Shown here: piece after piece, positions 1-9,506 of the stretch
Layout of the letters: every line of letters starts with the position of its first letter
Numbering within the stretch: position 1 is the first letter of the stretch
NCBI GenBank assembly: GCA_014905825.1
Contig: JACGCN010000036.1
Span: 1 to 64,000 of the forward strand
DNA: 64,000 nt
Source: Lyophyllum atratum
Taxonomy: Eukaryota > Basidiomycota > Agaricomycetes > Agaricales > Lyophyllaceae
Direction of reading: 5' to 3'
The notes under the pieces: model-generated
What the model was told of the DNA's origin: nothing
What the model saw: only the letters and a program-made list of their open reading frames with translations
Databases searched by the model: none
Translations under genes and position numbers: made by a program

Positions 1-241
1 GCATACCGGGTTGTAATACATACTTTCGAACATTCTGAGGCTAGCGCCCCCCGTTCGTCGGGGACGAAGACGGCGCATGCAATACCATATCATTGACTGC
101 TTCAACATGCGGAGCCTACTGCCTACCGTTCGTCGGGGACGAAGACGGCCCATGCTCACATAGATATGAGTTTGTACTATGTTGCGCACCCTTCGTCGGG
201 GACGAAGAGTGCGCATGTGCATGTGCATACCGGGTTGTAAT
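1..241. repeat. Short tandem repeat with hairpin core
   Basis: Three degenerate units of about 60-75 bp each contain the inverted motif CTTCGTCGGGGACGAAG or its close variant, near 54-71, 128-146 and 190-208. The motif can fold as a 6-7 bp stem with a GGG loop. The phrase gcataccgggttgtaat occurs at both ends of the block (about 1-17 and 222-240). The open frames across it are composition artefacts. Confidence 0.7.
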
Positions 242-249
242 GAGTCCCA

Positions 250-700
250 GCCTACGTACACCAACCCATCCATCCACCCCAAGTCCCACCCTACCTATGC
301 AATCCCAACTCTCGATCCCAAGTCCTACCCTACGTACGCCATCCCATCCATCCACCCCAAGTCCCGCCCTACGTATGCAATCCCAACTCTCGATCCCAAG
401 TCCTACCCTACGTACGCCATCCCATCCATCCACCCCAAGTCCGAGTCCCGCCCTACGTATGCAATCCCAACTCTCGATCCCAAGTCCTACCCTACGTACG
501 CCATCCCATCCATCCACCCCAAGTCCCGCCCTACGTATGCAATCCCAAGTCTCCATCCCGAGTCCGACTCTATGTACGCATCCCATCCCCCTACCCCAAG
601 TCCCACCCCACGTACACACCCAATCCCTCCACCCCAGCTCCTACCCCAGCTCCCATCCCAGCCCAACCCTGCACCCCAGTCCGAAAAGTTTTCAACCCTA
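250..700. repeat. 78-bp minisatellite
   Basis: The core from about 260 to 560 is built of a dimeric 78-bp unit. One half carries ccctacgtacgccatccc and the other ccctacgtatgcaatccc, with about three and a half copies; one copy has a 6-bp insertion. The flanks to about 700 are looser C-rich derivatives. Because 78 is a multiple of three, several frames stay open on both strands. I do not regard these as genes. Confidence 0.85.
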
Positions 701-739
701 ATTTCCACCCCAGTCAGAAATAAATCTCTCCTGATAACC

Positions 740-1079
740 TAAGCACCTCCCCGCATCCGTCGCACCTGGCCTCGCACCTGTTTTTGCACCTGGGTTATCC
801 GTCGCACCTGGTTTCGCACCTGGGTTTCCACTTTTCACCTCAATTACGGTGAAGGACGGTTCACACCAAGCATTACGGTAAATGACGGTCCACGTCACGT
901 GACTTATTTACTTCCAGGAGCACGCAACTTTACCCTCCTTTTTCTCCACAACCGGACCGCCGATTTCTTAGCTTTTTTAAAGGTTCATTGGTACATATAT
1001 AACCTCTCTTTTGGACCCCTAACATCCCCAAAAATTTGATATTTGTATATAAGAGTACTCTTATACAGGACGGTATAAT
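740..1079 (-). repeat. Modular repeat, copy 1 (186-bp head type)
   Basis: Read on the minus strand, this copy starts sharply at 1079 with ATTATACCGTCCTG. It runs through a 186-bp block (1079-894) that recurs at 18638-18453 with only a few differences, then a core with GTCACGTGAC and ACGGTGAA-type units, and ends in an AGGTGCGA minisatellite tail at about 843-750. The head holds the 18-bp palindrome TATAAGAGTACTCTTATA. The head edge falls inside the 3' coding part of the neighbouring ULP1-like gene, so the repeat looks inserted there. No reverse transcriptase, transposase or terminal inverted repeat is visible. Confidence 0.8.
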
Positions 1080-4000
1080 GAGCTCTCCGTGGTCCCGATC
1101 CTCCATGTATTCCCAGTCCAGGCAAGAGAATTGGTGGCGGAAATCTTTGACAGCCTGTCTTAGGCTTTGTTCCAGTGGTTTCTCCTCACTCTCTGTGTTG
1201 CTGGTGTGCTTCTGCGAACCCTTGACCTCGAACACATAGAATGCAGATCCAAACATTTCAAGGTCTTCCTCGCCCTCGTCGTCGTGCCGACTGGTTATCT
1301 AGGATGTATAATGAGATCGCTGCATTTAACTCGACGTAAGTTTCACCTCACCAAGTCTGATATGCTCTTGGTCAGCTGCCAGAAAGCGTCGGGTTGGAAT
1401 GGAACAGTCGAGACTTTGTTTTGTGCCCCCTTTCTCTGCTTAAAGGTGACGTGGTCTCGGTCGAGGCCTACGTGAGCGTGTCGATATTGGTCTGTGGTGG
1501 ACCTCATCGCAGGGATTACCACCTGATCCCAGAATAAGTTCAGAAGGTGGGGAGGTAAATTGTTCGCCCATCGGTGGGTGTGTGGATGCTGATGCGGCAT
1601 TCGAGGGAAGAACATCAAGATGTTGACGTTGCATCCCGCATCGCCCATCTTACCGAGAGCCAAGTGCGGGATTCTGCTGAGCCGGAATCGTCGCTCTACC
1701 CATTCCGCACGGCTCCCCATTTGACGTCGATCGTCTTCACTCGGGGGTCGAAGCACGTCCACGTACACATGATTGTGTTTCGCGATGGGCGCCCGGTTTC
1801 GTATGACGGGTGCAGTGAAGATGTTGGCCGCCTGAGCAACGCGAGGATGTTTTGAGATCCAGATCAGACTGTCGATGTCGCAGCTTCGTACATAGTCCTC
1901 TTCAGAGATAGGAACGGCGTCGCGGCAAAGGTCAACATATATATACTTGTTGTCGGACGTGGTCCCCGTCACGAACAACGAGTCGTCGCGCTCGGCGTCG
2001 GCTGCGTCTATCATTTCCTGGGCGCCCATGATAACCCGGTCAAAGACCTGTATGAGATCGCCGCGCCTTGTTTTCTGGATCGTGGATTCGAGTTCGTCCG
2101 AAGGTGAGGAGGGTTGCCTTAAACCGACAACCATCATATGCTCTTGGGTCAGGACAGGCTCCGCTAGATAGAACTGCTGCAGAAATTTGGGTTCCAACCG
2201 GTATCCGTAGTCCTTGAACGTAGTCCAAGGGTTGCTGATAATTCGTTCTGCGAGATAGACCAGGTTGAGATTCCCTTCCATGAGGGTCAGGTCTTCAACC
2301 GGCTCCAGAGCTTCCAACGTGGGACCCTGCTCGTATTCATCAAAGTCCCTGTCTGAGGAACGCCACATTAGGCGGAGGGGACATGTGATGTCGGGAAGAT
2401 CTACAGGGTTGATGGGGCGGGGAAAGCGATCCATAGCGGCTTGGTCCCAGTCTTGGACATGATACCGCTTGTTGCGAATTGCAGGAGGGTCCTCTCCATC
2501 CGACCCATCGGCATCGGAACCTTCTTCAAAGCCTGGCTGCCTATTCTTCTCACGCTCCACATCATTGTCGTGCTCAGGACGTTCGCCGCGCTGGACATTG
2601 TTGCCAGGCTGCTTACGACGCCGTCGAGTTAGCCTGCACGCCTGGCAATTGCGAATGATCATTTGGAGATTCTGGTCAACAGGCCTTATGTGAAAACCCG
2701 GGTTCGCACAAAGACGCTCCTCAAGGTCAGAATCAAGGCGATCTCGAAGAGCTTCCAAAGCGTCATCCCCGCGTGGGGCTGCTCTGAGCCGCCGGAGACT
2801 TGTCAACGCCTGCTGATGGATCGAAGTCGCCATCCTGAGTCGTAATGGATGGACGCATGGAAGGGGAGGAAGATTCCAAACGAGCGCCGTCCTTTCGAAG
2901 CCGTTGTTCCAGATATGCTCCAGGACTTGGCACGCGATCGGCCCGCAGTCAAATCCATTCTGTTGCCAGTTGACTTCACGAACGGTCATTTCCGTAACTT
3001 CCCATCCGTGCAAAGTGGCGAGATTCCTCCAGATTTGCCTCCCTCCCCATTCGTCCCAATCATGCGAAATGGAGTGAACTGAGGTTTCCATATACCGCCG
3101 GCCGAGAACGTGTATCTCCCGAGCCTCCGGTTCAAAAATCACCGCGCAAAAGTGATTGCCCCCTATATGAAGAACTCCTGAGATAACGATCAGAGGTGTG
3201 CGTCCTTCCACCAGAAGCCTGTACAGACGACGATATCGAAGAATCTCCTCCAGCGAGAAATCAGGCGCATGCTGACGGACATAAATCGTTGGAACATATC
3301 GAATGTTCTGTCGACCTTGATCCAACCACAGCCTCATGAGCCACATGTCAATGATCGTGGTCTCTATCCAAACGCGGTCCTTCAAGGTACGCAGGGCACG
3401 TAATGCAGTAGCCCAGTGATTAGGATCCAGGAAGTACTCATCTGCATTGGAACCCTCAGTCTTACAATATCATGCGAACACGGCGCATTACGCACCGAGC
3501 GGGTCCATCGCTGCATCTACAGGCTCCCTGCCTTCTTGGTCGGGCGCTGGTGTGCGCTCCGGAGTCGCAAAACGTTCCGGACTAGATGATCCAGAGGAAC
3601 TGCCAGAACCCCGGGTTGATGATCCAGAGGGACTGCTAGAATCCCGCCTCAGTCCTCCTCTCTTTTTGCGTGACCGCGTGGGTCGTCTTGGACTCGATGA
3701 CCTCGAAGGGGGAGGGGTTGGTTCCGTGGCTTCAATCTGTATTCCCATAACGAGAGCAGCATAAGAGAAAAAAATGCTCACTCACAATACTGTCGAACAT
3801 GGCCTGCATCTTGTCAAGGCTCAGGTCTATTGATGGGGTGCGCTCCGTTGACGGAAAGGGTTCGGCACCGGATAATCCGGAGGAACGGCTAGCATCGTCC
3901 GTTCGTCCTCTTTTCCTTTTCGGTGGCCGGGTCAGTCGTCTTGGACTCGATGACCTCGAAGGGGGAGGGGTTGGTTCCGTGGCTTCAATCTGTATTCCCA

Positions 4001-4784
4001 TAACGAGAGCAGCATAAGAGAAAAAAATGCTCACTCACAATACTGTCGAACATGGCCTGCATCTTGTCAAGGCTCAGGTCTATTGATGGGGTGCGCTCCG
4101 TTGACGGAAAGGGTTCGGCACCGGATAATCCGGAGGAACGGCTAGCATCGTCCGTTCGTCCTCCTTTCCTTTTCGGTGGCCGGGTCAGTCGTCTTCGACT
4201 CGATGACCTCGAAGGGGGAGGGGTTGGTTCCGTGGCTTCAATCTGTATTCCCATAACGAGAGCAGCATAAGAGAAAAAAATGCTCGCTCACAATACTGTC
4301 GAACATGGCCTGCATCTTGTCAAGGCTCAGGTCTATCGATGGGGTGCGCTCCGTTGACGGAAAGGGTTCGGCACCGGATAATCCGGAGGAACGGCTAGCA
4401 TCGTCCGTTCGTCCTCCTTTCCTTTTCGGTGGCCGGGTCAGTCGTCTTCGACTCGATGACCTCGAAGGGGGAGGGGTTGGTTCCGTGGCTTCAATCTGTA
4501 TTCCCATAACGAGAGCAGCGTAAGAGAAAAAAATGCTCGCTCACATAACTGTCGAAAAAAGCTTCCATGTCGTCAAGAGTCGGATCCGGTGGTGTTGGGG
4601 GGTGGCGGCCTGTGTCAAACATCCCTGCGCGGGTTAGCGACCTGGGAGGACTCTCTTCCCCAACGCGGGATAACATCGACTCAAATGCAGCACCCATCTC
4701 ATCCAGGTCCCGGTCCTCAACCCCGTCGGAATCGACGCTGGATAAAATTTCCTGGAAGGCTTCAGCCATGGAGTCGAGGTCCAT
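930..4784 (-). CDS. ULP1-like (C48) protease-domain protein, 3'-truncated
   Basis: The reconstructed gene has seven exons (4784-4545, 4495-4292, 4242-4039, 3989-3786, 3736-3496, 3441-1352, 1298-930) that keep one frame, for about 1,183 aa. The N-terminus is low-complexity and contains three nearly identical 68-residue modules. A ULP1/SENP-type peptidase region follows: GNHFCAVIF carries the probable catalytic His and WQQNGFDCGPIAC carries the Gln and Cys. The usual Asp after the His block is not obvious (IHVLGRRY there). A long C-terminal region includes FFPRM, NLPPHLLNLFWDQVV and FYVFEVKGS. It resembles large ULP1-bearing proteins that are multicopy in mushroom genomes, often linked with transposons. 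After DRDHGEL the frame enters the 186-bp repeat at 1079 and stops at 930, so the native C-terminus is lost. It lies tail-ward of the BAH-PHD gene, same strand. Confidence 0.72.
3737..4495 (-). repeat. Triplicated 253-bp exon+intron unit
   Basis: Three direct copies (4495-4243, 4242-3990, 3989-3737) each hold one 204-nt exon and one 49-nt intron that starts GTGAG and ends ATACAG. The exon length is a multiple of three, so copy number can change without breaking the frame. The copies differ at only a few bases (for example Cctctttt versus Cctccttt). The next exon (3736-3496) begins with the same IEATEPTPPPSRSSS motif but is diverged, so it is an older member. Confidence 0.9.
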
Positions 4785-4995
4785 CCTTCAGAGGGGGGTG
4801 GGGCGGGGGCGAAGAACGGTGTATGTATATCCCCGCCGTGCCTAACCCTTAATCGGCTCTAACGCTACCGGCAGGTCAGCCCAATCAGTCCATCAAATAG
4901 ACAGTTATTGCAAAAACATTTAGTTGCCTGCAGCCGAGGCTCATTGATAGATCCTAAAAATAACTATTGGAAATTGATATATTGCGCGATCTATG

Positions 4996-6126
4996 CTAGA
5001 TTATTGATGCGCAGGTGGGGCACTGGTATCTGCCCCAATCCGTCGCCTCCGCCTTGGTACAAAACCTTTCTCCCAGGCGTTCTCGCCAGTTGTCCGGGAG
5101 TTTATCCTCCTCCAACCAGCCTTCAAGTTCCGAAAGCCTTGCGCCTGGGCCGCTGACCGAGCCTGTGTGCGATGTCAGTCCACGAACGCAAGGGATCTGC
5201 GCGATCGCAGCCGCAGGTGATAGTGTCGCATCACGCTCATAAGGCACATTGATGTCCATGCATGCGTGATGGTACCAACACTCGCACTCCGGGCAGTAGC
5301 GCTGAATATCTTCCTTGGGATCGTAGATCTGACCACACACGCAAGACCCATTCACCCCCTGATCGCATGAAGGTTCTTCATCAGTAACAATATTTGCCAC
5401 ATACGGCAAACCGCTTACCTTCAATGACCCGCGCTTTGCAGTGCTCAACTCAACTGTTAAGCGCATGAACCAGGCGCCGCGGGGGACGTGAGACACCCTT
5501 AGGAGGTCATTGAACGCCACCACTTTCAGGGGGGCTACAGAAAAAAGTTGAATGGCTGGGAAGGCTGCGACCGTCATGATCACTCACATTCTATGCAGCG
5601 CGGCTCGATTATGTCCACATGGTCAGATAGCACCAACTCGGCGTCTCCCAAGCAGGGAATAATCGCTTTTCTGACGAAACATTGAGCGTCTAAGTAATGT
5701 GAGAGACAAGGGCGGAACTCACTCTAAACTCGTCTTCCATTTGGTATCCTCGAAGTCGGTTCTGGAGTAATACCACTTCACCGCTACCCATGTCTTGCCC
5801 GTGCCATGATCAGACCTAACGGCTTGAATTTTTGCCTTCCAGTAATCTCCGGGCTCTGGCTTGGTGGGAATATCCACATGGCGGACGAAAACACTATTGG
5901 CTTAGGTATCAGCAGAAAACCACGCTGTAGAGACCGAGACTCACTCGTCATTGTCGTAGAACTCCACCCACACCGGTTTCCCCTTGTTCTGGGTTTCCAC
6001 TTCATCCCGGACCATCAGAGGTTCGACGCGATGCAGCTGCTCGAATTCTTGAACGGAAGGAGTAGAAGCCGATGCTCGCAGCTGCTGATTGGCGCGTCCC
6101 GCCTTTCGTGGCCGCAACTGGGGCAT
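4996..6126 (-). CDS. BAH-PHD chromatin reader protein
   Basis: Four exons are inferred, starting at the ATG at 6126; exon 1 ends at 5945. The second and third exons encode a bromo-adjacent homology (BAH) domain: VFVRHVDIP, PGDYWKAKI, KTWVAVKWYYSRTDF, and later ELVLSDHVDIIEP. The last exon encodes a PHD-type zinc finger: CVCGQ, RYCPECECWYHHACMD and a closing YQCPTC just before the stop. BAH and PHD modules bind histone tails and nucleosomes, so a nuclear chromatin-binding role is inferred. The gene sits between the ULP1-like gene and the low-complexity gene, all on the minus strand, close to the TET/JBP gene. The insert between the Zn ligands (SHTGSVSGPGARLSELEG and more) is longer than in a compact PHD finger. 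Confidence 0.75.
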
Positions 6127-6476
6127 GATAGACAGTGAAATCCTGCCTCAATAAAAGTTTCCAATTTATACCAATGAAATATATTTACATCAATCTCGAT
6201 AGGGCCTGAAACATAAATCGGCTACGGACGCCTCATATTTCTGTGCGCGTGCGCAAGTTCTCACGATAGGGGGAGGGCGGTGGTACAATTATCCAGCCGG
6301 TCTGACTAGGGATCTAGGCCCCTTACCAACCCTATGACTGCCGATCCCCAAATACTTACGACCCTTTGTTCACTCGTTATTCTCTTGTCCAGCAATGATT
6401 TATTGGCCACCAGCGCGGTCGTCGTAGCCTGCAACGTCTTTTGTAACATTCGCAGCTAATGACCTCATGAGCCTTT

Positions 6477-7587
6477 TCAATGGAGCTGTGACTTAAGACT
6501 ACTCACCCGCTGTGCATCGAGCAGCTTCCTGATACGGTGTGCTTCCGGGACCGCATGCTCTGCGGCCCCCAACCCACAAACGAAGTCCAGGATCTCTTCC
6601 ACCCGGTCGGTCGCGTGATGTTCATCGTAGAACTGCTGCAGCCGCGATGCGTCCCTGACCCATTGTTTTACCTCTGTATCTGATGCTCTCTTCTTTGTCT
6701 TCATCGGCGAAGACCGGAAAGGCGCCGGGATAATCCCAAGCGAGGACGGCGGGGTCGGTGTCAACTTGGGCTTACGAGGAGATGCGATGTAAACCGGTCG
6801 CCTTCCAGGCTTTGGTTTGCGTGGAGGTGGGTCGTCTTGCCCACTACTGCTTGACTTGTCTGTCTCCATTCCAGAGTCAGATCGCTCCTCTAGCTCCCTT
6901 TCAGAGGCCGAGATCACAGGCGGCACTGGGCTCTGCGCTCGCACCTCCACGCTGGGACGACGGGACCCTCCAGGGCTGTCACGTCCGCGATCCTCAGAGG
7001 CCTGAGCTGGAGCATACGTATCATCTGAGGTGACTTGGTGAGCCGTAACTCAGGCGTACAATAGATAGGTACAGCTTGCCGAATGCCTGTTCTGCTCCCC
7101 ACTCGTACGCCTCGTCAGCGCGTATGCCGACCGCAGAGTCGCTGCATGTCGCAATGGGAGTTGCTTGAATCTCCTCTTGGCCACCTGCGCTCGGGGTCAG
7201 GCTTCTGCCTCTTGTGCCTGCGTCATACAATTTAACGGTGTATCATGGTCCATTAGCAATGTACGCCACACCTGCCTGAGTAGTCTTCACGTCAGCACCA
7301 AGCAACTGAGGGGCTTTCTCGGCGTCTTCCCTGTGCTGCCTCACGATGGCCTCTGTTGATCATCATCGTGGATCTCGGAAAAGCGGGATGTTGAAGAATA
7401 GCTCACCCCTGGGTTCGTAATCCCCATCTTCAGCCGCGTCCCCCTCCGTCGCTTCCGAAAAGCCCTCCGGTAACTTGTCCTGACGCAGAATCCCAACCCA
7501 ACCTTGCTCTGTAGCTCGAAGGAATTTCGCTGCGAAGTCCTTGTCCGCTTCGATCAATTCCTGGCACAATTTTTGCCGCCTGTCCAT
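6477..7587 (-). CDS. Unrecognised low-complexity protein, divergent from TET/JBP
   Basis: I do not recognise this gene. It starts at the ATG at 7587 (MDRRQKLCQELIEADKDF) and appears to have at least four exons. The first is helical and charged. A middle part contains EEIQATPIATCSDSA and YEWGAEQAFGKLY. The last large exon has Ser/Pro/Lys-rich stretches (PPPRKPKPGRRPVYIASPRK) followed by a helical segment, VKQWVRDASRLQQFYDEHH. The Lys/Pro-rich part could be a nuclear localisation region. The exact 3' end is uncertain, because a donor near 6507 could splice to a further short exon. Its start lies 133 bp from the TET/JBP start on the other strand. Confidence 0.5.
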
Positions 7588-7720
7588 TGTTCAGTGCTGC
7601 GTGTGTCCCCAATAAAAATTACGTCCCCAGAGAATGCAGTCGCACGCAAGTTCTCGCAGTCACGTGACTCCGTGTTGAAATTTTTCATCGACGCCCGTCT
7701 TCTTCGTACCACTCTCTCAA
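7588..7720. promoter_or_regulatory. Shared divergent promoter with CACGTG palindrome
   Basis: Only 133 bp separate the minus-strand start at 7587 from the plus-strand TET/JBP start at 7721, so both genes probably share a promoter. It contains a perfect 10-bp palindrome, GTCACGTGAC, at 7659-7668 (an E-box of the bHLH-binding type). The same TCACGTGA core is conserved in the four dispersed modular repeats of this window. Whether that sharing means anything is not known. Confidence 0.5.
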
Positions 7721-9351
7721 ATGCCTCAATCAACCTCAACCAAGTCGAAGAAGGCCGCCAAAAAAGCGTCTAAGAAAGTGAGCTGTGCAAGCTAACACCA
7801 GTGAATAATAACATAACTCATTCTGGGCTTATGCGGTTATAGCAGAAAGACAAGGTACGCCTCCTTGACTGCCGAATTTTTTTAACCTGCTTATTTTTGA
7901 ATCAGGGGCCCAAGCTGCCGGTTAGAGCACCTCTGCATACCCTCAGAAAAGGTTATAACTTCTGACTTTTGTTCCAGAGGCTATCCCGGAGCGATTTCGT
8001 GCCTCATCCACGGATTGACGCCTTTACTTCGGACTTGGTAGGCGCCAACACTAAACGAAGTGTTGACAGCCGCTACCGTAGGACTCTGATCTTGGCTGAC
8101 AGACGGTCGGATGCCTTCCTCACCTACACCCCCAAGTTCAGGACGGATTTCAGGCTTCCCGATCTCAAGCTGGTGCGTCCCGAGGATGCCAAGGCCGACT
8201 GCCAGCGCCTCGCGGACCCCTCCGTGCCTGCTCAGGGGTACTCCGCGATGTTTGTGGACCCAGACGACGTTCCGCTTTTCTGTTTCGTAGCGGAACGGAT
8301 CAAGCTCAGTGAACCTACCGAGGTCGTACCGCTCACCCTCGAGAATCAGAGGAAGTGGGCTGAGTTTTTCAAAAACGCCCCGGACAACCAGCGGGTATTG
8401 GACGGGTTAGATGTGAGTGACATATCTCTTTTGTCCGACATGGATATCTCACTTACCTCTCTACTCCTTCAGGAGAAAACCTTGACACGGTATCACCAGT
8501 CGGCGCAGTGGCTTGCCTCATACGTCCACCCGACGCTGAGCGAAACGGACAGACGCCACCCCATCCGGAAGGATGACGTTGACCCGCGCGTAATGCGCTA
8601 CACAGACGCTGAGGACCCTGACGTGGAGCACCGAGAGCGCTGCGGTGTGATCCACCTTGTCCACGGCTGGACCCAGCTGGGCCACCGTGGAGATGTAAGT
8701 GTCTGGAACGTTCTCTAGCATTCTCAATTGACGTATTGTTCTTCTACAGGGTCTCTACCTCTCATCGGAGCACACCAAATCTGGAACGGGGGCCGCCGCC
8801 ATCAAAGCACACTACCTCCAGACCGCCCTCTTGGCCGAGACCCTCGGCATATGGTTCCGGAAGCTCTTCCCTGCTGAATACGCAAAATTCGTTCAAGCTT
8901 TCGAGGCCGGTGTGTGGGTTTCAGAAGATCCTGGGCCATGGCTGGGACGCGCCCTCGTTTTCAAGCTCCAGGTGGAGCCACATCTGGATGGCGGCGACGA
9001 TGGGCCGGCGGTGAGTTTCCCAGTGGGCCACTATGACGGAGGGGAGATGGTCGTACCTTGCCTAAATACAAAGTTCAGGTAACCCTCCTCCCCTCGTCGT
9101 CTACCGCGCTCTAACTGCTTATCATGGTTAGTTACCGGCCGGGGCAACTGTGCTTCTTCCCGGCTTCCAAAATATTCCACGCCATAGCGCGCTGGACGCC
9201 CAAGCAGGCTCAGCCGGGCGACACCGTTACTCCAGGAAGAATAGGCACAGTGTTCTTCACTCCCTCCGCGTGTCTCGAAACCCTGCAGGACAAAGAGCCG
9301 GGCTGGTCCATCAAGACGGCCATGGGCAGAGCTCCAGATCTAGGCTACTAG
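7721..9351 (+). CDS. TET/JBP family 2-oxoglutarate/Fe(II) dioxygenase
   Basis: This is a predicted 429-aa protein. Exons are 7721-7777, 7843-7854, 7906-7920, 7978-8412, 8473-8694, 8750-9078 and 9132-9351; exons 2 and 3 encode only 4 and 5 residues. The N-terminus is Lys-rich (STKSKKAAKKASKK). The catalytic double-stranded beta-helix shows the Fe-binding His and Asp in EPHLDGGDDGPAV, then HYDGGEMVVP, YRPGQLCFFPASKIFHAIARW with the distal His, and GRIGTVFFTP with the likely 2-oxoglutarate-binding Arg. These are hallmarks of fungal TET/JBP enzymes, which oxidise methylated bases in DNA and are expanded and transposon-associated in basidiomycetes. All key residues are present, so the enzyme could be active. 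The substrate base cannot be told from sequence. Confidence 0.82.
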
Positions 9352-9506
9352 GGCTAGTTACTTAGTACACTTACATTACAATTGTTTATGTTACGCAGAA
9401 AATTATCTTGTTCAACGTCTAGTCTTAGAGACAACGGCAGGGTTAGCATAATTCACTGTAATTCAGAGTGTAATTCGCCGCCACCTTGCATTTCGCCACC
9501 ACCACT

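Noticed and set aside
93..742. Open frames of 167-202 codons on both strands
   Set aside because: A 78-bp repeat keeps all frames open; there is no start context, domain or splicing.
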